Position numbers and translations under genes: made by a program | Assembly: GCA_017643025.1 (NCBI GenBank) | Contig: JAEPOG010000005.1 | Location: forward strand, 1 to 64,000 | Reading direction: 5' to 3' | DNA from: Rhizobiaceae bacterium | GTDB taxonomy: Bacteria; Pseudomonadota; Alphaproteobacteria; Rhizobiales; Rhizobiaceae | DNA: 64,000 nt | Shown: positions 43,640 through 53,747 of the stretch, in pieces | How the letters are laid out: the number at the start of each line of letters is the position of its first letter | Position numbering within the stretch: the stretch's first letter is position 1 | Notes under the pieces: generated by a model | Database searches by the model: none | Told to the model about the DNA's origin: nothing | What the model saw: only the letters and a program-made list of their open reading frames with translations

Positions 43640-44100
43640 GATCGGATATAGGATCCGGCACCGGGGGAGGGCGTCAGCCCGCCTTCTTGGATCTCGACCC
43701 AATCGCATCGCTGGACCGTGAGGAATGCATGAGATGGTGGGTCCGACAGTTCGGACAGATTCCGCCGAAGCATGTCTCGGTGCAGTTCATGCGCAAGGCA
43801 CTGGCGTATGAGGCGCAGGTCAAGCAGCTCGGCGGGCATTCGAACGCCGTTCGAAGGGCGCTCCAGGCGGCTTTGAAGAACACTGCAAAAGGAGGTGTAC
43901 GCGTTTCACCAACTCCTGCGCACGCCCAACTCCGACCAGGCACTCATCTGGTCCGGGAGTGGAATGGCAGATCCTATCAGGTGGAGGTGCTGGATGAAGG
44001 CTACTGTATGGACGGCAAGACCTACCGTTCGCTCACGGCAATTGCCCGCAAGATTACCGGAGCCCACTGGTCCGGCCCGCGGTTCTTTGGAGTGGGGTGA
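43636..44100 (+). CDS. DUF2924 domain-containing protein
   Basis: A 154-residue protein of the DUF2924 family: REECMRWWVRQFGQIPPKHVS near residue 28 and the C-terminal LVREWNGRSYQVEVLDEGY, then YRSLTAIARKITGAHWSGPRFF. The last part resembles a small beta domain and helix found next to recombinases. It overlaps the preceding gene (ATGA) and lies six bases before the recombinase, so the three genes form one transcription unit. Confidence 0.87.
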   Translation: MRSDIGSGTGGGRQPAFLDLDPIASLDREECMRWWVRQFGQIPPKHVSVQFMRKALAYEAQVKQLGGHSNAVRRALQAALKNTAKGGVRVSPTPAHAQLRPGTHLVREWNGRSYQVEVLDEGYCMDGKTYRSLTAIARKITGAHWSGPRFFGVG

Positions 44101-44106
44101 TCGCCC

Positions 44107-45780
44107 ATGAAGAAGATCCGCTGTGCCATCTACACCAGGAAGTCCTCGGAGGAGGGGCTGGAGCAGGAGTTCAATTCTCTGCATGCACAGCGCGAGGCCT
44201 GTGTGGCCTATGTCGCAAGCCAGAAGCACGAAGGCTGGGTTCTGCTGCCCGAGCATTACGACGATGGCGGCATATCGGGCGGGACGCTGGAGCGGCCCAG
44301 CCTGCAGAGACTGATGACAGATGTCGAAGAAGGCTCGGTAGACCAGATCGTTGTCTACAAGATCGACCGGCTAACGCGCTCGCTCGCCGATTTCGCCAAG
44401 CTGGTCGAGAAGCTGGATGCAGCAGATGCGTCCTTCGTCTCCGTGACGCAGTCGTTCAACACGGCCACCAGCATGGGTCGACTGACACTCAACGTCCTCC
44501 TGTCCTTTGCCCAGTTTGAGCGGGAGGTCACGGCGGAGCGCATTCGCGACAAGATAGCTGCATCGAAGAAGAAGGGTCTGTGGATGGGGGGCGGTGTGCC
44601 GCTCGGTTATGAGCCCGACGGCCGGACGCTGAGGATTAAGGAGGAGGGCGCGCGGACGGTGCGCACTCTGTTCAAGCTCTATCTCAAGCATCGGTCACTC
44701 ATAGAGACGACCCGCGAGGCAGAGAGGATCGGCTTGCGATCAAAGCCTCGCAGGAGACGGTGCGACACAGACGCATCTGAAGACGAAGCGACGGTTCCCT
44801 TCTGCCGATCCCAGATCCACTACATCCTCACCAATCCGGTCTACGCCGGCCTGATCCGCCACAAGGATCAGAACCACGAAGGCCAGCATCCCGCGATCAT
44901 CGACCGTGCGGTGTGGGACAACGTTCAGGCACTGCTGTCATCCGGAGCGGGGCGCGTCCGTGGCACCGGGGCTTCGTCACCTGGACCGTCCCTGTTGGCT
45001 GGAAAGCTCTTTGACGAGGCGGGTGATCGGCTGACGCCGAGCCATGCCAGCAAGAAGGGCAGACGCTATCGCTACTACGTCTCCTGTCGCATGGTCACCG
45101 GTAAGTCTGCCGAGAGCCGATCCCAATCAGCAGCAGGCTGGCGGCTGCCCGCGAAGCCACTCGAGAACCAGCTTGCGCACGCCGTGATTGCTCATCTTCG
45201 ATCCCGGGCACCAGGCACGCCGCTGATCAACGCTCCGGTAGAGGACCTTAAGCGTATCAGGGAAACACTCGACGACCTCGCGGCTGAAGCATCACGAGTG
45301 GCCAGCACGACAATCCTCGAGTGTGTTGAACGCGCTACCGTGGCGCCGGGCAAGATCGAAGTCTCACTCGATCAGCAACGTACTGCGGGATTGTTGCGAG
45401 TCGAGCCCGTGTCCATCGATCCAGCGGCCCTGCTCTTCGACACGCCCTTCCAATTCCGCAAGCGCGGTGTCGAGAGCAAGCTGGTCATCGGTGACGGACA
45501 AGCTAGGCAACCCGATGCGACGCTGATCCGCAACATCGCTGAAGCGCATCGCTACTACCATGCCATCAAAAGCGGCGCCTCATTCGAAGAGATCGCGGAA
45601 ACCGCGAACCTCTCCAAGCGCCGCATCCTGCAGGTGATCGATCTGGCATTCCTAGCTCCTGACATCGTGAGATCGGTCGTTCAAGCCGATCAGCCCATCG
45701 GTCTCACGGCAAAGTGGCTGGGTCAGAATCCGTTGCCCTCGGACTGGGAAGCTCAGCAGCGCATCATCTCTGCACTCTGA
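44107..45780 (+). CDS. Large serine recombinase
   Basis: A 557-residue site-specific recombinase. The resolvase-type catalytic domain has Ser13/Ser14 in YTRKSS, the YDDGGISGGTLERPSLQRL segment, and VYKIDRLTRS. A recombinase domain (about 165-290) and a C-terminal helical region follow. A classical zinc-ribbon Cys cluster is not obvious. It appears full length, and with DUF3489 and DUF2924 forms a mobility module 220 bases from tRNA-Gln. Such enzymes integrate phages and islands at short att cores, here unidentified. Confidence 0.92.
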   Translation: MKKIRCAIYTRKSSEEGLEQEFNSLHAQREACVAYVASQKHEGWVLLPEHYDDGGISGGTLERPSLQRLMTDVEEGSVDQIVVYKIDRLTRSLADFAKLVEKLDAADASFVSVTQSFNTATSMGRLTLNVLLSFAQFEREVTAERIRDKIAASKKKGLWMGGGVPLGYEPDGRTLRIKEEGARTVRTLFKLYLKHRSLIETTREAERIGLRSKPRRRRCDTDASEDEATVPFCRSQIHYILTNPVYAGLIRHKDQNHEGQHPAIIDRAVWDNVQALLSSGAGRVRGTGASSPGPSLLAGKLFDEAGDRLTPSHASKKGRRYRYYVSCRMVTGKSAESRSQSAAGWRLPAKPLENQLAHAVIAHLRSRAPGTPLINAPVEDLKRIRETLDDLAAEASRVASTTILECVERATVAPGKIEVSLDQQRTAGLLRVEPVSIDPAALLFDTPFQFRKRGVESKLVIGDGQARQPDATLIRNIAEAHRYYHAIKSGASFEEIAETANLSKRRILQVIDLAFLAPDIVRSVVQADQPIGLTAKWLGQNPLPSDWEAQQRIISAL

Positions 45781-45845
45781 CTGGGCAGCGACAGACCCGA
45801 AAATCCCTACCCAATGCGATGTTCGGCCGATGGAGATTCGTGAAA

Positions 45846-45870
45846 CTGTCAGTCCCGAAATGGCTGACAG
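45846..45870. repeat. Inverted repeat after the recombinase
   Basis: CTGTCAG and CTGACAG form perfect 7-base arms around an 11-base centre, 66 bases after the recombinase stop. It could be a weak terminator (AGACTTTCT follows) or part of a recombination site. Nothing in sequence alone decides between these. Confidence 0.5.
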
Positions 45871-46001
45871 AGACTTTCTAGGAATTGCGGCCGGATTCGA
45901 GGCCACGTAGCAGTCTCTGTTTGAGGTGCACTCTACTAACCCGCGGAAAATCCGGAGCTATTTGCAGTTCAAACTGGGAAGGCGGAAAATGCAGAGGTGG
46001 G

Positions 46002-46075
46002 TGGCTGGGGAACCTGGATTCGAACCAGGACTAACGGAGTCAGAGTCCGTGGGTCTACCGTTAACCTATTCCCCA
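46002..46075 (-). tRNA. tRNA-Gln (anticodon CTG)
   Basis: The minus strand folds as a complete tRNA: acceptor TGGGGAA/TTCCCCA, anticodon stem ACGGA/TCCGT with loop CTCTGAC (anticodon CTG, reading CAG), TpsiC arm with GGTTCGAATCC, discriminator G and an encoded CCA at 46002-46004. It is intact. Its 3' end faces the recombinase cassette, the usual side for island insertion, but no duplicated tRNA 3' end was found elsewhere in the window. Confidence 0.96.
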
Positions 46076-46256
46076 ACGCCGTGCGCTAGGCACCGTTTGG
46101 TGGGCGCGTTCTAGCCCCCACGACAAAATAGTCAAGGCCGTCGCGCGTTCAAGGCTGCTGTCGCGCTTGGTGTTTCCGGCGGCGGCTGGTATCGTAAAGC
46201 CAACGAAACAGCTTGGGGCGCACGCTGCGGCCTGAACGGTCCGCGCGGCGCCAGAG

Positions 46257-47606
46257 GTGGATCAATTGGAAGACCCCGATGGCGGCGCTCTTGCGCCGCC
46301 CGGGGCGTCTCCGGAGCCGCGTCAGGCCGATGGCCCGGCCGGCGATGCGGACGAGGCGCGTGCGGCGGCCGGCAACGGGCCGCCTGAGGCGCCGGTTTCG
46401 CTGCCGGATAACGCACCCGGACCAAAGCCGAGGCGTGGCCGCCGACGGCGGAAGCGCAACCGCAAGGTCTTCGCCCGCGACGCCGCTGCTCCGGCGCTCG
46501 GTGGAACGCCGCTGGAACCGCCGCCGCCAGCGGCGCCGCCCGTCAAACCTCCGTCGATCGCCGGCATCCGGCATGACGCGCAGCGCGGCAAACGCGGCCC
46601 CGTCTACGCCGCTCTCGATCTCGGCACCAACAATTGCCGCCTGCTTGTGGCCGTGCCGCAGCGCCCTGGCCAGTTCCGTGTCGTCGATGCGTTCTCGCGC
46701 ATCGTCCGGCTGGGCGAGGGCTTGTCGGCGAGCGGCCGCTTGTCCGATCAGGCCATGGACCGCGCCGTCGAGGCGCTGAAGGTCTGCGCGGACAAGCTCG
46801 CCAGCCGGGACATCCGCCGCTCGCGCCTGATCGCGACCGAGGCTTGCCGCTCGGCGGAAAACGGCGCCGTGTTCCTCGCCCGGGTGAAGGACGAGACAGG
46901 GCTCGACCTTGAGATCATCGACCGCGAGACCGAGGCGCGTCTGGCGGTCTCCGGCTGCGGCAATCTGGTGGAGCGCGGGACGGAAGCCGTCGTTCTGTTC
47001 GACATCGGCGGCGGTTCCTCTGAAATCGCCCTGATCGACGTCTCCGAGCGCCGCTCGCCACGCCTTGCCAGCCACATCGTGTCGTGGACTTCGCTGCCCG
47101 TCGGCGTTGTCACGCTTGCCGAGCGTTTCGGCGGCCGCGAAGTGACGGCGGAGAGCTTCGCCGCAATGGTTGATGCGGTCGGCGAGATGCTTGAGCAATA
47201 TGCAGAAAGACACACACTCGGTCCGCTTGTCACGGGGCCGAACTTTCACCTGCTCGGCACGTCGGGAACCGTGACGACGCTCGCCGGCGTTCACCTCGAT
47301 CTCGAGCGCTACGACCGCCGCCGCGTCGATGGCCTCTGGCTCGACAATGCCGATGTCGACGCAATCATGGCCAAGCTGCTTGGTCTGTCGTTCGACCAGC
47401 GTGTCGCCAATCCCTGCATCGGCGCCGACCGCGCCGACCTTGTGCTTGCCGGATGCGCCATCCTCGAAGCGATCCGCCGGGTGTGGCCTTCGCAGCGCTT
47501 GCGCGTCGCCGACCGCGGCTTGCGCGAAGGCATGCTCACCGAACTGATGGCCGATGACGGCGTCTGGCGGCGCAGGCGCTTCCGCAATGGCCGGGGGCAG
47601 GGCTGA
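46257..47606 (+). CDS. Ppx/GppA family phosphatase
   Basis: A 449-residue exopolyphosphatase/pppGpp phosphohydrolase-type protein of the actin-like ATPase fold. Motifs are [14 protein letters not shown] (phosphate 1), [23 protein letters not shown] (phosphate 2) and [12 protein letters not shown]. The first 100 residues are a Pro/Ala-rich tail with a basic run ([12 protein letters not shown]), probably disordered. GTG 46257 is the assumed start, without a clear ribosome site; a later start is possible. It overlaps rlmE by one base, a pairing common in rhizobia. Confidence 0.88.
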   Translation: MDQLEDPDGGALAPPGASPEPRQADGPAGDADEARAAAGNGPPEAPVSLPDNAPGPKPRRGRRRRKRNRKVFARDAAAPALGGTPLEPPPPAAPPVKPPSIAGIRHDAQRGKRGPVYAALDLGTNNCRLLVAVPQRPGQFRVVDAFSRIVRLGEGLSASGRLSDQAMDRAVEALKVCADKLASRDIRRSRLIATEACRSAENGAVFLARVKDETGLDLEIIDRETEARLAVSGCGNLVERGTEAVVLFDIGGGSSEIALIDVSERRSPRLASHIVSWTSLPVGVVTLAERFGGREVTAESFAAMVDAVGEMLEQYAERHTLGPLVTGPNFHLLGTSGTVTTLAGVHLDLERYDRRRVDGLWLDNADVDAIMAKLLGLSFDQRVANPCIGADRADLVLAGCAILEAIRRVWPSQRLRVADRGLREGMLTELMADDGVWRRRRFRNGRGQG

Positions 47607-48295
47607 TGACGCGGAGCGGCAAGGGCGGCCCGCGTGCCCTCAAGACGCGGGTCAAGAAGAAGAGCGGGCTGAAGAACTCGTCGCGTCGCTGGCTCGAGCG
47701 CCATCTCAACGACCCCTACGTCCATCGCGCCAAGGCGGATGGTTATCGTTCCCGCGCGGCCTACAAGCTGATCGAAATCGACGATCGCTACGGGCTGCTC
47801 AAGCCGGGCCTGCGCGTCATCGATCTCGGTGCCGCGCCCGGCGGCTGGACGCAGGTTGCGGTGGAGAAGACCGGCTCGCGCGAGGGCGACATCAGAGTCG
47901 TTGCCATCGACTATCTGGAGATGGACCCGGTGCCCGGCGCTACGGTGCTGAAGATGGACTTCCTCGACGACGATGCGCCGGCGCGATTGCTGGATGAACT
48001 CGGCGGCGAACCCGATATCGTACTTTCCGACATGGCGGCGCCGACCACCGGCCACCGCCGCACCGACCACATCCGCACCATGCACCTGTGCGAGGTGGCG
48101 GCCGACTTTGCGGTCACCGTGTTGCGGCCGGGGGGCCACTTCCTCGCCAAGACCTTTCAGGGCGGCACCGAGACTGCGCTGCTGGATAATTTGAAGCGCA
48201 GCTTCCGCTCGGTCCATCACGTCAAGCCGCCCGCCTCGCGCGATGAATCCGTCGAGCTCTATCTTCTCGCACGGGAATTCAAGGGTCGCGACTGA
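47606..48295 (+). CDS. rlmE: 23S rRNA (uridine-2'-O)-methyltransferase RlmE
   Basis: A 229-residue FtsJ/RrmJ enzyme that methylates U2552 of 23S rRNA with SAM. The fold shows [15 protein letters not shown] and the K-D-K-E tetrad: Lys in AAYKLIEI, Asp in [11 protein letters not shown], Lys in LAKTFQGG and Glu in DESVELYL. A basic N-terminal tail precedes it. It starts on the last base of the Ppx stop and ends two bases from the convergent MFS gene. Confidence 0.93.
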   Translation: MTRSGKGGPRALKTRVKKKSGLKNSSRRWLERHLNDPYVHRAKADGYRSRAAYKLIEIDDRYGLLKPGLRVIDLGAAPGGWTQVAVEKTGSREGDIRVVAIDYLEMDPVPGATVLKMDFLDDDAPARLLDELGGEPDIVLSDMAAPTTGHRRTDHIRTMHLCEVAADFAVTVLRPGGHFLAKTFQGGTETALLDNLKRSFRSVHHVKPPASRDESVELYLLAREFKGRD

Positions 48296-48296
48296 C

Positions 48297-49712
48297 CTAG
48301 CCCTGTAAGCCGGGCTCGGCCTCGGCGCGGCGCTGGCCGCGTTGGTGGCCGGATACCGAGCTTCCGGTATCGGCCGGCAGACGCGCGAAGAACAGAGCGG
48401 ACAGGATGGAGGCCAGCGCCGCCGCTGAGAAAGCGACCACGAACGCAGTCTGGTCGAGTTCCGCGCCCGAGAACACCGCGGTGATTTCGAGCAGGCCACC
48501 GGCAAGCGCGACTCCAAGTGCGATCGAGATCTGCTGCGACACCGAGGCGATCGCCGTCGCCTGTGCGGCATCGCGGTCGGAGAGTTCGGCGAAGACCAGC
48601 GCATTTGTGCTGGTGAAAAACATCGAGCGCATCAGGCCGGCGGCAAAAAGCACCGTTACGATCAGCGCATAGGGCGTTTCGACCGTGAAGAGCGCATTGG
48701 CGCCGATCAGCAATCCGCCGATCACCGCGCTGCCGATCGTCACGACCTTGAAGCCTGCGCTGCGCAGTGTTCCGGCCACGACGAACTTCATCGCCAGCGC
48801 TCCAAGCGCCGTCACGAAGGTGAGCAAGCCGGATGCGAAGGGCGACAGTCCGAAGAGCAGCTGGAACATCAGCGGCAGCAGGAAAGGCGTTGCGCCGGTG
48901 CCGACCCGGAAGAAGAACCCGCCATAGATCGCAGCCGAGAAGGCGCGGTTCGAGAACAGGCCGAGATTAAGCAGAGGATGCGCCTTGCGCCGTGCATGGA
49001 ACGGGTAGGCGATTGCCGCCGCGACGCCCACAAGCACCGCGCCTACGCCGAACGCCGGTGGCAGTGCGGGGAGGCTGATCACCGAAAGGCCAAACACGAT
49101 GCCGGAGGCGGCGATGGCGGCCAGAAAGAACCCGCGTCCGTCTATCGGCTCGGCCTTTTCGCCGTTGATCTTCGGCAGCACCTTGCCGGAGATCAGGATA
49201 CCGGCAAAGCCGATCGGCACGTTGATCAGGAAGATCCAGTGCCAGGAAATGTAGGTGGTGAGAAACCCGCCCACGGGCGGACCGACCATGGGGCCGACGA
49301 GGGCCGGCACGGTCAGCCATGCCATGGCCGAGACGAGGTCGCTGCGCGGCGTTGCGCGCACCAGCACCAGCCGCGCCAGCGGCGTCATCATCGCGCCGCC
49401 CATGCCCTGGATAAAGCGCGAGACAACGAAGGCGCCCAGCGAACCCGACATCGCGCACATGATCGACCCGACGACGAAGACCGCGATGGCGGCCCGGAAC
49501 ACGTTGCGGGCGCCGAAGCGGTCGGCAGTCCAGCCGCTGACCGGGATGAAGATCGCCAGCGACACCAGGTAGGAGGTTAGCGCGAGTTTCAGCGCCACCG
49601 GGTTGGTGCCGATGTCGACGGCGATCGCCGGCAGCGAGGTGGCAATGACCGTGGAGTCCATGTGTTCCATGAACAATGCGACGGCCAGCACGATGGGCAG
49701 AGTGCGGTTCAA
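48297..49712 (-). CDS. MFS transporter, DHA2 (EmrB/QacA) family
   Basis: A 471-residue efflux-type transporter with 13-14 predicted helices. Family features are MEHMDSTVIATSLPAIA at residues 17-33 (motif D1), WTADRFGARNVFRAAI (motif A) and GPMVGPPVGGFL (motif C, antiporter). It would export drugs or metabolites by proton exchange. It stands alone, convergent with rlmE; no regulator is adjacent. Confidence 0.9.
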   Translation of the reverse strand: MNRTLPIVLAVALFMEHMDSTVIATSLPAIAVDIGTNPVALKLALTSYLVSLAIFIPVSGWTADRFGARNVFRAAIAVFVVGSIMCAMSGSLGAFVVSRFIQGMGGAMMTPLARLVLVRATPRSDLVSAMAWLTVPALVGPMVGPPVGGFLTTYISWHWIFLINVPIGFAGILISGKVLPKINGEKAEPIDGRGFFLAAIAASGIVFGLSVISLPALPPAFGVGAVLVGVAAAIAYPFHARRKAHPLLNLGLFSNRAFSAAIYGGFFFRVGTGATPFLLPLMFQLLFGLSPFASGLLTFVTALGALAMKFVVAGTLRSAGFKVVTIGSAVIGGLLIGANALFTVETPYALIVTVLFAAGLMRSMFFTSTNALVFAELSDRDAAQATAIASVSQQISIALGVALAGGLLEITAVFSGAELDQTAFVVAFSAAALASILSALFFARLPADTGSSVSGHQRGQRRAEAEPGLQG

Positions 49713-49801
49713 TTCTCGGTCCGGGTGGGACGATGAGTCGGCGGCGAGGGCTTCCGGTTATCACGACGGGCGGTGGCTGTCTGCACCGCCGCTTGCGCCT
49801 G

Positions 49802-50878
49802 CTATTCGCCTCCGGTCCTTAGCTCCTCTGCATAGCGCCGCGTTTCCTCGATCCGCTCGGGTGTTGCCGGGTGCGACGACAGAAAATCTGACTCCGAGTT
49901 GTCGTGGAAATGGTCGCGGAGCAGTTCGAAGAACCGCGCAATTGCTGCGGGGTCGCGGCCTGCGCGGTACATGAGTTCGACGCTGTAGCGGTCGGCGTCC
50001 GTTTCCATGCCGCGCGAATAGGTCAGGGAAGTCAGCGCCGCACCCTGGATCAGAATGTCCTCGATCCCGGCTCCGATGTCTCCGCCGATGAGGAAGATGA
50101 GCCCGGTCACTCCCGCCGCGCGATAGAGCTGGCGCAGGCTGTGCTGATGCTCGACATGGCCGATCTCATGCGCCAGCACGCCGAGGATCGCATCGCGGTC
50201 GTCCGCAAGCGCCACCAGTTCGTCCGTGATCACCAGCGTGCCGTCGGGAAGCGCGAAGGCGTTGGGCCCGATCGGACCGCCCTGGCGGAAATTGAGGGTG
50301 AAGGCGTCCGCGCCGCGCTCGGAAAACGCCGCGATTGCTCGGAAGTCCTTCGAAATGCCGTCGCGAATATCCTCATCCAGTTGCGAGGGCGCGAATACGG
50401 TCTGGTCGAGCGAAGCCATGACCGACTGGCCAAGGAGTTCAGGCACGACAGGCGGCGTGACCAGAACCGCGACCTCGACCATGGCCGGTACCGCGTAGCG
50501 GTAGATGCCCACGGCGAGCACGACCACGAGCACCACGAAGAGTGCGAGCCGGGGATGGAATCGCTCCAGCGAATGAACCAGGCCGAACGCGCGGCCGCCA
50601 TGCGGTTTGATGGCAGCGTCGATGGCGTCGTTGTCGCTTGTCTCGAAGGTGCTGCCGTCTGCGAAGGTGATACGACGCGGAATCGCACCCACGCGTGCGG
50701 AGATTTCAAGCTTGGAGAAGCCGCCCGTTGTGAGGACCGCTCCGTCGCTGCCGACGGCTTTCCACTCCGATCCTTTCGCAGATAGCGAAGCGGGCGTTGC
50801 CCGGCTCGACCCCGCCGGATACCAGACGCCTGCAATCGCCTTTTCCGGCTCAGAAGCCAAAGTCGAGCCCCTCGACAT
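49802..50878 (-). CDS. M48 family metalloprotease, membrane-anchored
   Basis: A 358-residue protease with the zinc motif HEIGH and the third ligand Glu in METDADRYSVELM. One transmembrane segment near residues 110-130 (LALFVVLVVVLAVGIY) follows an N-terminal region of about 100 residues. The catalytic domain probably faces the periplasm. ATG 50878 is chosen; it overlaps the end of the DUF898 gene by 29 bases, and a longer frame to 50899 is possible. The pair is likely an operon. Confidence 0.86.
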   Translation of the reverse strand: MSRGSTLASEPEKAIAGVWYPAGSSRATPASLSAKGSEWKAVGSDGAVLTTGGFSKLEISARVGAIPRRITFADGSTFETSDNDAIDAAIKPHGGRAFGLVHSLERFHPRLALFVVLVVVLAVGIYRYAVPAMVEVAVLVTPPVVPELLGQSVMASLDQTVFAPSQLDEDIRDGISKDFRAIAAFSERGADAFTLNFRQGGPIGPNAFALPDGTLVITDELVALADDRDAILGVLAHEIGHVEHQHSLRQLYRAAGVTGLIFLIGGDIGAGIEDILIQGAALTSLTYSRGMETDADRYSVELMYRAGRDPAAIARFFELLRDHFHDNSESDFLSSHPATPERIEETRRYAEELRTGGE

Positions 50879-51947
50879 CCATGTATTCGGCTCCCACAAC
50901 CCCCTCGGGTTGCATCACCGTCGACAGGTAGTCATCTAGCGACCCGGCCGAGTGCAGGGCGGTCACCGTCGCCATGTAACGCGCCATGCGCACCGCCGCC
51001 CAGGGGCGCGCGAGGCCCAGCGTGAACAGGGTCGCGAAGAAGTTGGAAATCGCGATCCATGCATAGCGCCAGCGGCCGATCTCGGACCCCAGCATGTGCC
51101 GCCCGTCGATCACAGTCTCGTTGAAGGCAACGTTGCGGGTGCCCGCCCTGTAGAGCAGGCCAACAAGAACATAGAGGAGGAAGAACGGAATGAAGGCTGC
51201 GTAGATTGCCGCTTCGATCCCGACCATGGCAATGTCAGACGAGAAGTTCTCGAGATCGTATCCTATGCCGCTAGCCGTCGAGAATATGCCGATGCCCAGC
51301 AGGCTGATTGCAATGAAACCGGTGATAAACACCGCCATCGGCATGACCAGTTGGCCGTACAGCTTTTCGAGCCGCGGGTCGCACTGGATCGGTCTGTCGC
51401 CGTAGCGCAGATTGCCCAGCGTGTAGCGCCACATCCAGCGCGATGCGACGGGAGCGAGAATGCCGAGCGTCAGCCAGGTGACAAGCCCGCCGAACACATA
51501 GGCGAGAAGCGCGCCGCCATAGCGGCCGGTAAAGTCGAAGCGTACGTTCCGGTAGCTGGTTACGCGCGCTGAAAAGCGCAGGCCGCGCATGACGAACCAC
51601 GGGATCGCGAGCAGGAACAGGATACTGAGCAGGCCGCCGAAGATGGGCAGAAATTGCAGGGCGACGTTGTAGGCGATCAGGATCGCCACGACGACGATGC
51701 GCCCGATCAGGATCTGAACGGGCCGCGCGTGATAGTCGAACGACGCGCCCGCCAGGCTGGTATTGCCATAGAAATAGCGGTTGCGGCGCACCTTGGCCCA
51801 GGCTGAGTAGATGCCCAGCGTCAGGATGGTCAGCAGGATGTTGACGATCCAGATGCCGAAATACTCGCGCGCCGATCCCGAAAAGACGAACTGCTCGCGC
51901 CTCAGCGACGGCTGCGTTTGGCCCAGCTGGGCGGACATGTCGTTCAT
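50850..51947 (-). CDS. DUF898 (YjgN) family membrane protein
   Basis: A 365-residue polytopic membrane protein of the YjgN/DUF898 family, with the diagnostic [23 protein letters not shown] near residue 40 and its internal repeat later ([19 protein letters not shown]). Six to eight membrane helices are predicted. Function is unknown. Translational overlap with a membrane-bound M48 protease suggests a joint envelope role. Confidence 0.88.
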   Translation of the reverse strand: MNDMSAQLGQTQPSLRREQFVFSGSAREYFGIWIVNILLTILTLGIYSAWAKVRRNRYFYGNTSLAGASFDYHARPVQILIGRIVVVAILIAYNVALQFLPIFGGLLSILFLLAIPWFVMRGLRFSARVTSYRNVRFDFTGRYGGALLAYVFGGLVTWLTLGILAPVASRWMWRYTLGNLRYGDRPIQCDPRLEKLYGQLVMPMAVFITGFIAISLLGIGIFSTASGIGYDLENFSSDIAMVGIEAAIYAAFIPFFLLYVLVGLLYRAGTRNVAFNETVIDGRHMLGSEIGRWRYAWIAISNFFATLFTLGLARPWAAVRMARYMATVTALHSAGSLDDYLSTVMQPEGVVGAEYMDVEGLDFGF

Positions 51948-52129
51948 GCTTGAAGGCCCTTCTAGCAGAGGGATGTGTACGCCTTCACGGCTACTCGTGG
52001 AACCGCTTTCCTTCCCGCCGCATCCATGTTACCTGCCGGCGCCAATCCAGGAACGGGAGCCGACGAGTCGGCGCGGCCTTTGAAGGCCGGCGCGGGCAGC
52101 GTGCACCCTATTTGAAACGGGAACTGGAA

Positions 52130-53632
52130 ATGGCGAAGATCATCGAGACGGTCACCGGCCAGCACGCGCTAACCTTCGATGACGTGCTGCTGCAACCCGG
52201 CCACTCCACTGTCATGCCGGGCGAGACGAGGGTCGGTACGCGTATCGCCGCCGACTTCGACCTCAACATCCCGATCCTTTCTTCGGCCATGGACACGGTC
52301 ACCGAATCCCGGCTGGCGATCGCAATGGCGCAGGCTGGCGGCATCGGCGTCATCCACCGCAATTTGACGCCCGAGCAGCAGGCCGAGGAAGTCAGGCAGG
52401 TCAAGAAGTTCGAAAGCGGCATGGTCGTGAACCCGGTCACGATCGGCCCGGAGGCAACGCTTGCCGACGCACGCGCACTGATGGCGGCGCACGGCATTTC
52501 GGGCATTCCCGTGGTTCAGAATGGCGGGCAGGGCGGCCACCACACGGGCAAGCTCGTCGGCATACTGACCAATCGCGACGTCCGCTTCGCCAATGACCCG
52601 GCCCAGCCGGTTCGCGAACTGATGACGCATGAGGGCCTGATCACTGTCTCCGAAAACGTGCATCACGACGAGGCAAAGCGCCTGCTTCACCTCAACCGCA
52701 TCGAGAAGCTCCTGGTTATCGATCCCGACGGCAACTGCGTCGGGCTGATCACCGTCAAGGACATCGAGAAGTCGCAGCTCAATCCGCACGCTTCCAAGGA
52801 TGTTCAGGGCAGGCTGCGTGTCGCGGCCGCCACCACTGTCGGGGATGACGGCATCGAGCGCTCCGAGCGGCTGATCGATGCCGGCGTCGACCTTCTTGTC
52901 GTCGACACGGCGCATGGCCACTCGCAGCGCGTGCTCGACGCGGTGGCGCGGGTGAAGAAGCTGTCGAATTCGGTACGCATCATCGCCGGCAATGTCGCCA
53001 CTGCGGAAGGCACGCGAGCCCTCATCGACGCTGGCGCCGACGCCATCAAGATCGGCATCGGGCCCGGCTCCATCTGCACCACTCGCGTCGTGGCGGGCGT
53101 CGGCGTGCCCCAGCTTTCGGCCATCATGGCTTCGGCCGAGGAGGCGGAGCGCTCGGGTATTCCGGTCATCGCCGATGGCGGCATCAAGTTTTCCGGCGAC
53201 CTTGCCAAGGCGCTTGCCGCCGGGGCGCGCGCCGCGATGATCGGCTCGTTGCTGGCAGGCACCGACGAGAGCCCGGGCGAGGTCTATTTGCATCAGGGCC
53301 GGTCGTTCAAGGCATATCGCGGCATGGGTTCCGTGGGCGCGATGGCGCGGGGCTCGGCCGACCGCTACTTCCAGGCAGAGGTGCGCGATACGCTCAAGCT
53401 CGTGCCAGAAGGCATCGAGGGCCAGGTTCCCTACAAGGGGCCGGTCGCCGGCGTCCTGCATCAGCTGATCGGCGGCTTGAAGGCTGCGATGGGCTATGTC
53501 GGCGCGGCCGACCTCGAGGAGCTGCGCGAGAAGGCCCGCTTCGTCCGCATCTCGTCGGCCGGCCTTCGCGAAAGCCACCCGCACGATGTCACCATCACCC
53601 GCGAGAGCCCGAACTATTCGGGCGGGGCTTAG
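52130..53632 (+). CDS. guaB: IMP dehydrogenase GuaB
   Basis: A 500-residue IMP dehydrogenase, converting IMP to XMP with NAD in guanine nucleotide synthesis. The barrel is interrupted by two CBS domains at about 95-220, the catalytic Cys316 is in [15 protein letters not shown], and the flap region ([18 protein letters not shown]) is intact. The ATG at 52130 is chosen because LTFDDVLL follows at the usual distance; upstream codons to 51950 are unlike the family. It serves as a core-genome anchor. Confidence 0.96.
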   Translation: MAKIIETVTGQHALTFDDVLLQPGHSTVMPGETRVGTRIAADFDLNIPILSSAMDTVTESRLAIAMAQAGGIGVIHRNLTPEQQAEEVRQVKKFESGMVVNPVTIGPEATLADARALMAAHGISGIPVVQNGGQGGHHTGKLVGILTNRDVRFANDPAQPVRELMTHEGLITVSENVHHDEAKRLLHLNRIEKLLVIDPDGNCVGLITVKDIEKSQLNPHASKDVQGRLRVAAATTVGDDGIERSERLIDAGVDLLVVDTAHGHSQRVLDAVARVKKLSNSVRIIAGNVATAEGTRALIDAGADAIKIGIGPGSICTTRVVAGVGVPQLSAIMASAEEAERSGIPVIADGGIKFSGDLAKALAAGARAAMIGSLLAGTDESPGEVYLHQGRSFKAYRGMGSVGAMARGSADRYFQAEVRDTLKLVPEGIEGQVPYKGPVAGVLHQLIGGLKAAMGYVGAADLEELREKARFVRISSAGLRESHPHDVTITRESPNYSGGA

Positions 53633-53747
53633 TCCGCACTTTGGCCCGATCTTGACATGTGGACGTATGCGCTGCTGAGATAAGCGCTTGGCGCGGGATT
53701 TCAGCTTTTTTGGCGGTTTCGCGCATACGGTCGGTCGGCGTCGAACC

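Noticed and set aside
46002..46075. tRNA-Gln as an integration site with a duplicated 3' end
   Set aside because: I looked for a second copy of the tRNA 3' segment to the left and did not see one; serine recombinases also rarely use tRNA ends.
45926..46114. Forward 62-codon frame containing GEPGFEPGLTESESVGLP
   Set aside because: It is a translation across the antisense of the intact tRNA-Gln gene, a familiar false protein.
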